Below are positions 1 to 5,332 of a stretch of 7,121 nucleotides of DNA, piece by piece. The notes beneath the pieces were generated by a model. The model was not told the DNA's origin. It searched no databases and saw only the letters and a list, made by a program, of their open reading frames with translations. Position 1 is the first letter of the stretch, and each line of letters begins with the position of its first letter. Origin of the DNA: Pseudorhodobacter antarcticus (GTDB taxonomy: Bacteria; Pseudomonadota; Alphaproteobacteria; Rhodobacterales; Rhodobacteraceae); the NCBI GenBank assembly GCA_945860375.1, contig CAMAQR010000110.1, positions 1 through 7,121 on the forward strand. Reading direction: 5' to 3'. The position numbers and the translations under genes were made by a program.

Positions 1-45
1 AACGACAGGCACGAACACAAAACAGGCAAAGGATGTGAAGCCCAT
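1..45 (-). CDS. Start of an unidentified hydrophobic protein, cut by the left edge
   Basis: Only the first 15 codons are visible, reading MGFTSFACFVFVPVV, and the frame stays open to position 1. The ATG at 45-43 lies 21 bases after the stop of the upstream cytochrome gene, on the same strand, with an AAGG four bases before it, so it looks like the next gene of the operon. The visible stretch is hydrophobic and would suit the first membrane segment of an integral membrane protein or a signal peptide. The pattern of a start followed by F-x-S-F and then F-V-F-V-P-V-V faintly recalls the N-terminus of AlgI-type MBOAT acyltransferases. Fifteen residues cannot establish a family, so no function is assigned. 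Confidence 0.5.
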   Translation of the reverse strand, partial: MGFTSFACFVFVPVV

Positions 46-66
46 GGTGCCTTGGCCTTGCTATTG

Positions 67-672
67 TCAGTACGATGCGCCTCCGGCCCGCAACTCAGGT
101 GGGATGCGGTCAATCGGGATGCCGGCATTCAGGACCAGGTAGTCGGCGATCTCGCTGTGTTCGGCAGGGGTCAGCGCGATCTCGACGTGACTGGTCGAGG
201 TAAGCGTGCGCAGCCACGCCTCACGCGGGCGGTCTTGCGTGACGGTGACGGTGATGATGTGGCAAGATTGGCAGTGGCGCATGGTCAGGTCGCGCCCGTC
301 ACGCGGCATCGCGTCGCGCAGCGCGTCGCCAGTCATCCCTTCGGTCGCCACCGGGGCCATGTTGCCCAGATAAGCGGCCAGCGTCTGCAACTCCCAGTCA
401 TCAAGTGCCGTCATTCCGGGGACGCCGCCGCCGTTGCCTTGTAGCCAGTCCTGCCAACCATCGGCATCGCGGTCGGTTGCCAGTATCGCCGCGATGTCCT
501 GATCTGCCGCCCCCACATCAAGAAGTCGGGTCAGCAATGTGCGGCCACCCGGAGGAACGAAGCCGAAGATCGGATCCTCATCAGCCGTCGCAGGGATAGG
601 TGCAAAAGCGCTGAACATGCCCAGCAGGATGGCCGGTAACATGGCAGACCGGAAGGTCATGAGTGTCCACAT
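67..672 (-). CDS. Exported single-heme c-type cytochrome (second of a paralogous pair)
   Basis: A 201-residue protein likely to be a periplasmic electron carrier. Residues 1-30 form a Sec-type signal peptide: a hydrophobic core at about 10-24 and an A-T-A site before D31. A heme c attachment motif C134-Q-S-C137-H138 sits inside RDGRDLTMRHCQSCH. There is no methionine after the heme motif, so the sixth iron ligand cannot be the usual Met. H162 is conserved with the paralogue upstream and is the best candidate. The N-terminal half (about 39-105: PGGR-x-L, then W73, then L-x-x-Y-L) aligns loosely with the heme half (about 122-186) but lacks CxxCH, so it looks like a heme-less duplicate domain. 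The start at 672 is chosen because AAGGAG lies 8 bases upstream and the signal peptide then begins directly. An in-frame ATG at 771 would add 33 residues that overlap the upstream gene. It follows the paralogue after 31 bases and is probably co-transcribed with the E1 genes. The redox partner is unknown. Confidence 0.9.
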   Translation of the reverse strand: MWTLMTFRSAMLPAILLGMFSAFAPIPATADEDPIFGFVPPGGRTLLTRLLDVGAADQDIAAILATDRDADGWQDWLQGNGGGVPGMTALDDWELQTLAAYLGNMAPVATEGMTGDALRDAMPRDGRDLTMRHCQSCHIITVTVTQDRPREAWLRTLTSTSHVEIALTPAEHSEIADYLVLNAGIPIDRIPPELRAGGASY

Positions 673-680
673 CGCGAGTG

Positions 681-686
681 CTCCTT
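681..686 (-). promoter_or_regulatory. Ribosome binding site of the second cytochrome gene
   Basis: AAGGAG on the minus strand, 8 bases before the ATG at 672. It decides the start: no comparable site precedes the longer in-frame ATG at 771, which lies inside the upstream gene. Confidence 0.75.
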
Positions 687-703
687 TCGTCGGTTGTCGC
701 CGG

Positions 704-1285
704 TCAGTGCCGCAGGTCCACCGGCACATCTTCGATCGGGATGGGCAGATTGACCGCGGAGTATTGGGCAAATGTCCTCCGCTCGACCGGATTCATCCGG
801 ATTTCGAGATGAAAGGGCGAGTTGAACATGACCAGCCAGCCGTTCACGTCGCGGTCATGGCCTAGATAGGCGGTATAGAAACCATGGCACCCCTGACAGT
901 GCCGGATCGCCAGATCCTTGCCATCGCGGGGCAGTGCCCCGGCAAGATCTTCGGGCCGCAGATCTGCAAAGGCCGCTGGTTCCGCCAGCGGCAGGTTCAG
1001 CGCGAGATAATTGGCCAAGGTCAGGCCCTCGGTTTCAGTCAGTTCGGCATCCTGAGCCTGAATCACTGAAAGCCATTCTTCGGCGTCCAGTTTTCTGGCC
1101 ATCATCGCGGCCAGGTCTGTGGGTTCGGAGAAAAGGACCTGCACCGCCAGATTGCGTCCGCCATCCGGCATGAACTCGAAACCGGTCTGAGCCAGCAGCA
1201 TAGTCGCCGTCGCGCCAAACGCCAGAAACGCGCCCCCAAGCCACCAACGCGCGTCGGGCCTGCATGCCGGATGCCCCGGCTTCAT
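704..1285 (-). CDS. Membrane-anchored single-heme c-type cytochrome (first of a paralogous pair)
   Basis: A 193-residue protein. A positively charged N-terminus is followed by one hydrophobic segment at about 14-33. With no clear cleavage site, this is either an uncleaved anchor or a signal peptide, and it places the rest in the periplasm. The heme motif is C130-Q-G-C133-H134 within PRDGKDLAIRHCQGCH. H159 lies 25 residues after the heme His and aligns with H162 of the downstream paralogue, whereas M153 and M164 are not conserved between the two, so bis-His ligation is the better guess. Residues about 38-101 (PDGGR-N-L, W71, L-A-N-Y-L-A-L-N-L-P) repeat the layout of about 118-183 (PRDGK-D-L, W150, F-A-Q-Y-S-A-V-N-L-P) without a heme site. 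The ATG overlaps the stop of the zinc-finger gene (ATGA), so the two are probably translationally coupled. The pattern after the heme loosely recalls the heme domain of quinohemoprotein amine dehydrogenase, but no such enzyme is encoded here. A role as electron acceptor for the E1 pair is inferred from operon context. Confidence 0.88.
   Translation of the reverse strand: MKPGHPACRPDARWWLGGAFLAFGATATMLLAQTGFEFMPDGGRNLAVQVLFSEPTDLAAMMARKLDAEEWLSVIQAQDAELTETEGLTLANYLALNLPLAEPAAFADLRPEDLAGALPRDGKDLAIRHCQGCHGFYTAYLGHDRDVNGWLVMFNSPFHLEIRMNPVERRTFAQYSAVNLPIPIEDVPVDLRH
1282..1285 (-). other. ATGA start/stop overlap (translational coupling)
   Basis: The TGA ending the zinc-finger gene (1284-1282) shares bases with the ATG starting the first cytochrome gene (1285-1283). 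The cytochrome has only a weak purine-rich site upstream, so its translation probably depends on ribosomes finishing the zinc-finger gene. This ties expression of the small protein to that of the cytochrome. Confidence 0.85.
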
Positions 1286-1617
1286 CCTTGCGCCCCACCT
1301 GTTGCAGGAAAGGCAAATACGGGTACGGTCATCTGCGCAACGGGCTTTTCCGAAGCAAATCTGCCTGCGCGCATCAGGTCCAGCCGCATCACCGTGTCAT
1401 CCGCGAAGTAGCGTTCGTGACACCCCCGGCACGTCAGTGCGGGCACGTTGCAGACAACGGACAATGCATCGCCCTCCCATAGCGCGGTGCTGACTGTCGC
1501 CGCCTCAATCTTGGCACCGCAGGCGGGGCAGGTGCCGCTTGCCGCGTCGGTCGTCGCAGCATCCGCCCCACCATGCGCATCTGCACCGCGGCCACCTCCG
1601 GCAATCATCTGGTCCAT
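1282..1617 (-). CDS. Small YgiT-like zinc-finger protein
   Basis: A 111-residue protein without a signal peptide or membrane segment, so presumably cytoplasmic. After a Gly/Ala/Asp-rich N-terminus (about 1-28) come C30-P-A-C33-G, then 29 residues later C63-R-G-C66-H within the pattern VPALTCRGCHERYF, then a short helical stretch with D-D-T-V-M-R-L. This matches the layout of the YgiT-type (MqsA N-terminal) zinc-binding domain: CPxCG, about 30 residues, VPA-x-x-C-x-x-C-x-E-x-Y. There is no helix-turn-helix domain as in full MqsA and no toxin gene nearby. The fifth cysteine, C56, is outside the pattern. The start at 1617 is preferred over an in-frame ATG at 1650 because GGAGG lies five bases upstream. 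The gene sits between the E1 beta gene (54-base gap) and the first cytochrome (4-base overlap), so it is part of the operon. A role in assembly, regulation or metal sensing is possible but not shown. Confidence 0.82.
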   Translation of the reverse strand: MDQMIAGGGRGADAHGGADAATTDAASGTCPACGAKIEAATVSTALWEGDALSVVCNVPALTCRGCHERYFADDTVMRLDLMRAGRFASEKPVAQMTVPVFAFPATGGAQG

Positions 1618-1622
1618 CTCGT

Positions 1623-1630
1623 CCTCCCTC
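1623..1630 (-). promoter_or_regulatory. Ribosome binding site of the zinc-finger gene
   Basis: GAGGGAGG on the minus strand, ending five bases before the ATG at 1617. It favours that start over the upstream in-frame ATG at 1650, which has AGAGG directly against it with no spacing. Confidence 0.7.
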
Positions 1631-1671
1631 ACGGCTGTCCCGGCCCGCATCCTCTGCGGGCTGGGCCTTGA

Positions 1672-2643
1672 TCAGCCAATCAGCCGACGTGCAGCCTCGA
1701 AGACGTGGTTCGCATCGGGGCGCATCCACAGGAACATCTCGGGCGAGGCAGGGGGCGGAGCGTCGGGAAAGGCGATCCGCTTGTAGCGCGCGCCGTCGAC
1801 GTTCTCGGCGGTGCGGGCAATGACTTCGGCACCTGGACACAGCGTGTAATAGGACATGTCGACCGTCAGCAGCCGCTTTGTCTTGGCGACCGAGTTAATG
1901 AAGGTCTCGCTGTCCATCTCCTTCAGGACGCGCAGGTCGATCACCTCCACGCCCGCACCCTCGGCCTGCAATCGTGCAGCCGCCTCCAGGCTGATCTGCA
2001 TGCCCGGTCCGGAACTGACGATGGTGATGTCGCTGCCCTCGGTTCGCATCGCCGCCTTGTCCAGCGGCACCTCATAGGGCTCATCCGGCACATCCTCCAT
2101 CAGCATCCGCAGCCCGGCAGGGTAAATGAACACCACTGGATCAGGGCTGCGCAGCGCCGCATGCATCATCCCCTTCGCATCATAGGGCGTGGAAGGAACG
2201 ACCGTCCGTATGCCCACCAGATGCGCAAAGGCAGTGTCCAGTTCATAGTCCGAATGCTGTCCGGCAAAGCCCGGCGTCTGGCCGGTGAACTCCATCACAT
2301 AGACCACCGGGATCGAAGCCTTGCCCCCGGTCATGTGCCGCAACTTGCCCGCATGGTTCTGCAGTATCTGAAACGTCATCCCGATTCCCTGATAGGGAAT
2401 GTAGGTTGCCGCGCGCGACCCTGCGAGCCCGGCTCCGGTGACCGCGCCCACCATCCACATCTCGTCGATCCCGGTGTTGACCACCCGCTTGCGTCCAAAC
2501 TCGGTTTCGAGGTTGATTACCGGTCGTCCCGGCGTCGATGCCACCGGGGGTGTCAGCTCAAAAATCCACGTCATTGCGGGGTCGGCGCGCATCTCGGCCT
2601 GCACAGCTTCAAGAACGGCGTACATCCAGCTTTTCTCGGTCAT
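1672..2643 (-). CDS. ThDP-dependent 2-oxoacid dehydrogenase E1 component, beta subunit
   Basis: A 323-residue protein, the usual length for the E1 beta subunit of pyruvate, acetoin or branched-chain 2-oxoacid dehydrogenases. With the alpha subunit it would form an alpha2beta2 enzyme that decarboxylates or cleaves a carbonyl substrate with thiamine diphosphate. Landmarks in order: the pyrimidine-binding domain (about 5-180), with E61 in the N-T-G-I-D-E turn that matches the cofactor-activating Glu; M-T-G-G-K at 104-108; G-Q-H-S with H130, matching the conserved active-site His; P-S-T-P-Y-D-A-K-G at 150-158; and the C-terminal transketolase domain (about 190-320), with V-I-D-L-R at 234-238. The usual N-terminal GED motif is replaced by F-E-L. 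No signal peptide is present although the partner carries one, so if the complex is periplasmic this subunit must be co-exported. A strong AAGGAGG lies 7 bases before the ATG, and the gene begins 23 bases after the alpha gene. The substrate is not identifiable from sequence alone. Confidence 0.95.
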   Translation of the reverse strand: MTEKSWMYAVLEAVQAEMRADPAMTWIFELTPPVASTPGRPVINLETEFGRKRVVNTGIDEMWMVGAVTGAGLAGSRAATYIPYQGIGMTFQILQNHAGKLRHMTGGKASIPVVYVMEFTGQTPGFAGQHSDYELDTAFAHLVGIRTVVPSTPYDAKGMMHAALRSPDPVVFIYPAGLRMLMEDVPDEPYEVPLDKAAMRTEGSDITIVSSGPGMQISLEAAARLQAEGAGVEVIDLRVLKEMDSETFINSVAKTKRLLTVDMSYYTLCPGAEVIARTAENVDGARYKRIAFPDAPPPASPEMFLWMRPDANHVFEAARRLIG

Positions 2644-2650
2644 TGGTCAT

Positions 2651-2657
2651 CCTCCTT
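2651..2657 (-). promoter_or_regulatory. Ribosome binding site of the E1 beta gene
   Basis: A strong AAGGAGG on the minus strand, 7 bases before the ATG at 2643 and inside the 23-base gap after the E1 alpha stop. It fixes the start and thereby shows that the beta subunit has no N-terminal extension that could hold its own export signal. Confidence 0.75.
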
Positions 2658-2666
2658 GAGGCCGGT

Positions 2667-3890
2667 TCATCCGAACTGGCGGGCGATTGCGCGGCCTTCG
2701 GCATAGACGTGCATCAGGCCATCCTCGGGGTTGCATAGCGGCTGTTCTGCCGCCCAGGCAAATGCTGCGTCCACCTCGGCACGAACTTCGGTTTCCAGCG
2801 TATCGGCCTGGCTTGCATCCAGAATGCCCCAGTTGATCAGGGTTGCCCGGGCGATGTTGACCGGGTCGCGCTGCATCCAGGCACGAACCTCGCGCTCGGG
2901 CCGAAAGGACGAGATCGCCAGGGGGTCATAACCAAAGGCGCCAAGCTCTCCTGCCGTCGCCCCCGGCGCCCCCCAGTGGTTGTAGTAGCGATAGGTCTTG
3001 GCCTCGATGAAGCTGGGGCCGTCGCCCGCCCTCGCCCGTTCCACCGCCTCATGCATGGCGTTGAAGACCTGAAACACATCCTGGCCATCGACCACGCGCG
3101 CCGGGATGCCATAGGCGCGGGCCGCCTCGGCGATGTCGGTATGTGGGCAGGAAAAGGAATAGTGCGCATACTGGTGGTAGAGATTGTTCTCCAGCACGTA
3201 GATGAACGGCAAACCCAAGATCCTTGCGTTGTTAAGGGCGCTGTGAAAATGCGGCGTGGCATAGGTGCCATCGCCGCCGAAGAACACGGCCACCTGATCA
3301 CTGTCACGCGCGCGCATGGCAAAGGCAGCGCCCGTGGCTAGGACTGGGCCCGGCCCGATCATCCCGTCAGCGCCAACAAAACCAACCGATGGATCGCTGA
3401 GATGCATCTGCGCGCCGTAGCCTCCGTTCAGCCCGGTCGAGCGGAAGTCGTTCTCGGCGCACATCAGCTTCAGATCGACGCCCTTGGCAATTGCGTGCCC
3501 GGTCGGCCGGTGGGTCGAGAACACCAGATCGATCTGGTCATAGGCCCCCGAATTGCGTAGGGCTGCGCAACATCCTGAGGCGACCGCCTCTTGCCCGGCG
3601 TAGAAATGGTTGTAGCCACGATAATCGGGGTCGCTGAGCATCTTGTCCGCCATCGTCCGCTCATGCCAGCGGATGCGCAGGATGGTCCTGAACATGTCGA
3701 CCAGCTTGTCATTTGGCAGATCCTTGGCCCAGAAACCGATCTCGGTTTCCGCCCGCGCTGCCGCGGATGCCAGTGAAAGGCTAACACCGGCCAGACCGGC
3801 AATGCGCAGAAACCCCCGACGCGACGTGGTGGTCAGCCCTTGAGTTCCAGTTCTAGCCTCGCTCCCGATGTCATCTCGTTCGTACCCCAT
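2667..3890 (-). CDS. ThDP-dependent 2-oxoacid dehydrogenase E1 component, alpha subunit, with Tat signal peptide
   Basis: A 407-residue protein. The N-terminus carries a twin-arginine signal: S23-R24-R25-G26-F27-L28-R29, a hydrophobic stretch at about 30-44, and A45-R46-A47 as the probable cleavage site before E48. The mature part (about 55-395) is a standard E1 alpha subunit of the pyruvate/acetoin dehydrogenase type: H-F-Y-A-G-Q-E-A at 95-102, S-T-H-R at 125-128, and the ThDP/Mg motif G206-D207-G208 followed after 26 residues by N235-N236. H305 replaces the His of the usual G-H-S motif, in a changed and shortened loop (Y-Y-N-H-W-G-A-P-G). E1 alpha proteins normally work in the cytosol with lipoyl-E2 and E3, neither of which is here. 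The Tat signal implies export of a folded, cofactor-loaded protein. It heads the operon; GGGAGGAG lies five bases before the ATG. The family assignment is firm and the Tat signal is clear by eye. Periplasmic location and cytochrome-linked oxidation are inferred, and the substrate is unknown. Confidence 0.94.
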   Translation of the reverse strand: MGYERDDIGSEARTGTQGLTTTSRRGFLRIAGLAGVSLSLASAAARAETEIGFWAKDLPNDKLVDMFRTILRIRWHERTMADKMLSDPDYRGYNHFYAGQEAVASGCCAALRNSGAYDQIDLVFSTHRPTGHAIAKGVDLKLMCAENDFRSTGLNGGYGAQMHLSDPSVGFVGADGMIGPGPVLATGAAFAMRARDSDQVAVFFGGDGTYATPHFHSALNNARILGLPFIYVLENNLYHQYAHYSFSCPHTDIAEAARAYGIPARVVDGQDVFQVFNAMHEAVERARAGDGPSFIEAKTYRYYNHWGAPGATAGELGAFGYDPLAISSFRPEREVRAWMQRDPVNIARATLINWGILDASQADTLETEVRAEVDAAFAWAAEQPLCNPEDGLMHVYAEGRAIARQFG

Positions 3891-3895
3891 GGCGT

Positions 3896-3903
3896 CTCCT
3901 CCC
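3896..3903 (-). promoter_or_regulatory. Ribosome binding site of the E1 alpha gene
   Basis: GGGAGGAG on the minus strand, five bases before the ATG at 3890. It supports the long start that includes the Tat signal peptide. No downstream in-frame ATG before the E1 domain competes with it. Confidence 0.75.
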
Positions 3904-3912
3904 GAGTGATGC

Positions 3913-3938
3913 GCGCCACAGCAGACGATTTATGGCGC
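3913..3938. repeat. Inverted repeat around the putative -10 region
   Basis: The arms GCGCCA (3913-3918) and TGGCGC (3933-3938) are perfect 6-base complements separated by 14 bases. They flank the ATAAAT hexamer upstream of E1 alpha. This could be an operator or a weak hairpin in the leader. Arms this short can occur by chance in GC-rich DNA. Confidence 0.25.
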
Positions 3939-4027
3939 AATGCGTGCCAGAATGCTGGCCAAGGAAGTGCTGAAGTTCATTGATGGGCGTCAACGTGGCG
4001 TGAGTTTTGCTGCCTCATCGCGGGTCA

Positions 4028-4054
4028 ACCGTCTGGCTTTCGACAGCGGACGGT
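4028..4054. repeat. Imperfect hairpin in the spacer
   Basis: ACCGTC (4028-4033) pairs with GACGGT (4049-4054), and inside them GCT (4036-4038) pairs with AGC (4045-4047), leaving a TTCGAC loop and small bulges. It lies about 90 bases after the adaptor stop on the minus strand. There is no T-run on either side, so it is not a classical intrinsic terminator. It may be a protein-binding site, a processing signal or chance. Confidence 0.3.
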
Positions 4055-4144
4055 CACTGGCGGGAGGCGGCGCTGCTTTAGCAATGAGGTTGTCGGAACT
4101 GGCTGAGAGCGATGCGGAAGAGCTATCTGGTGCTGCGCATGGGA

Positions 4145-5329
4145 TCAATCTGACGGGCTGCTGACAGCCGTACCATCTGCAACAAGGTCACTTGGGTGCA
4201 GGATCACCTGATCGCCCGCCTTCACCCCGGACAGGACCTGCGCAAAGCTCTCGTTGCGCTCGCCCAGCGTGATGATCTGCAATTGCGCGCGCCCGTCCTG
4301 CACCACATAAGTTGCCCAGTCAGACCCGTCGCGAAAGAGGGCTCCCACCGGGACCGACAGCACGCCTTCGCCTTTCCAAAGGTTGATGTGGGCGATGACG
4401 CGAAACCCATGACCCAGAAGCTGCCAACCCGCCGGATCACCCCGCAGGTGTAGGATCACCCTGACCCGTTGCTCATCAATACCAAGTGCTGAAACCCTGG
4501 TTCTGGCCGACGGCTCGATACGTTCTACCCGTGCCGCGATGGGGGCACCGCCCCAGCCGGTGATCTGCGCCTCCGATCCTTCGCGCACCCGCACAGCGTC
4601 GCGCGACAGCAGGTCCACTATCACCTCAAGGTTTCCGGGATTGCCGATTTCCATGATCGGGGCGCCGGGCTGCACCACCTGTTCGTTCTCGGTCAGCACC
4701 CGCAGTACCCGCCCCGAAACCGGGGCGATGATGTCAACGCAGCATGCTTCGGCACCGTAGGGATCGCCGGTTCCGAGCACCGCTTCGGCACTTTCCAACT
4801 CGCGCTTGCGCACCGCAAGGTTGGCTTTGGCGCTGTCCAAAGCGGCCTGGGCGGTCCGCTGTTCCAGGATGGCGGCGTCCAGCACCCGCTGCGAGATCGC
4901 CGACCGTTCAAATAGCGCGCGCGACCGGACTGCCTCTGCGGCCTTGAACTCCAGCGTCGCCTCGGCTTGCGCCACCTGCGCCGCTGCAAGATCGACAGCG
5001 GATTGCGCAGCCGATCGGGTCGCTTCGGCCACGCTGCGCGCGCGGGCATCCAAGAGGGCAGGGGCCGCCGGGCCGATCACCGCCACCACGGTCTTTTTGA
5101 CAAAGACCGGGTCACCGGCATGCAGATCAATGCGCCGCAGCTTGCCGCCGATCGTGGCCGAGATGGTGAACACTTCGCGGATGCGTGCCTCGCCTTCTTC
5201 GGCCACGACAACCTCGATGGTCCGTGGCGCCACGTCTGCCACCTCGACCTCAACCGGGCGGGGCAGAAAGGCCCAGACGCACCCGGCAATCAGGACCAGA
5301 ACAGCAATCGCAAGGATCAGGCGGCGCAT
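4145..5329 (-). CDS. HlyD/RND-type periplasmic adaptor of an ABC export pump
   Basis: A 394-residue membrane-fusion protein that would link an inner-membrane ABC permease to the periplasm or an outer-membrane channel. Layout: a hydrophobic N-terminal segment at about 4-22 containing I14-A15-G16-C17, which fits a lipobox, although the residues after C17 (V-W-A-F-L) also suit a plain membrane anchor; a first lipoyl half at about 50-88; a long Ala/Glu/Arg-rich coiled-coil hairpin at about 92-185; a second lipoyl half at about 198-230 (I-I-A-P-V-S-G-R-V); a beta-barrel domain at about 233-318; and a membrane-proximal domain at about 322-390. It starts three bases after the permease stop, with GAGGGA seven bases upstream inside the permease gene, so the two form an operon. 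The cargo is unknown. The order permease then adaptor is common for MacAB/DevBC-like exporters. Confidence 0.93.
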   Translation of the reverse strand: MRRLILAIAVLVLIAGCVWAFLPRPVEVEVADVAPRTIEVVVAEEGEARIREVFTISATIGGKLRRIDLHAGDPVFVKKTVVAVIGPAAPALLDARARSVAEATRSAAQSAVDLAAAQVAQAEATLEFKAAEAVRSRALFERSAISQRVLDAAILEQRTAQAALDSAKANLAVRKRELESAEAVLGTGDPYGAEACCVDIIAPVSGRVLRVLTENEQVVQPGAPIMEIGNPGNLEVIVDLLSRDAVRVREGSEAQITGWGGAPIAARVERIEPSARTRVSALGIDEQRVRVILHLRGDPAGWQLLGHGFRVIAHINLWKGEGVLSVPVGALFRDGSDWATYVVQDGRAQLQIITLGERNESFAQVLSGVKAGDQVILHPSDLVADGTAVSSPSD

Positions 5330-5332
5330 GGG

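Larger units (their letters stand above)
3891..4144 (-). promoter_or_regulatory. Spacer between the export-pump genes and the E1/cytochrome operon, likely promoter region
   Basis: These 254 bases separate the adaptor stop from the E1 alpha start and are the only sizeable gene-free stretch in the window. An ATAAAT hexamer at 3933-3928 could be a -10 element, giving a leader of about 30 bases, but no TTGACA-like element lies at the right distance. TTGACG (3993-3988) and TTGACC (4028-4023) occur further upstream without matching -10 hexamers. A 74-codon plus-strand frame crosses the region but has no ribosome binding site and no recognisable features. No U-tract terminator is seen after the adaptor gene, so read-through into the E1 operon cannot be excluded. 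Confidence 0.4.

Noticed and set aside
673..771. Longer N-terminus for the second cytochrome
   Set aside because: The extra 33 residues overlap the upstream gene, are charged and unlike a leader, and lack a ribosome binding site, whereas the start at 672 has both a good site and an immediate signal peptide.
1282..1617. Reading C-R-G-C-H in the small protein as a heme c site
   Set aside because: The protein has no signal peptide or membrane segment, and heme c is attached only outside the cytoplasm. A C-P-A-C partner motif about 30 residues earlier fits a zinc site.
1618..1650. Longer N-terminus for the zinc-finger protein
   Set aside because: The ATG at 1650 has AGAGG directly against it with no spacing, while the ATG at 1617 has a well-spaced GGAGG.
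1705..2706. Plus-strand open frame of 333 codons opposite E1 beta
   Set aside because: The opposite strand encodes an unmistakable E1 beta protein. The antisense frame is rich in Arg/His/Gly with no recognisable motif, as expected for a shadow in GC-rich DNA.
1672..3890. Naming the E1 pair as acetoin or pyruvate dehydrogenase
   Set aside because: The sequence resembles both groups, but the Tat signal, the changed active-site loop and the absence of E2/E3 make a substrate assignment unsafe.
3940..4164. Plus-strand open frame of 74 codons across the spacer
   Set aside because: It has no ribosome binding site, overlaps the end of the adaptor gene on the opposite strand, and shows no domain or composition that suggests a real protein.
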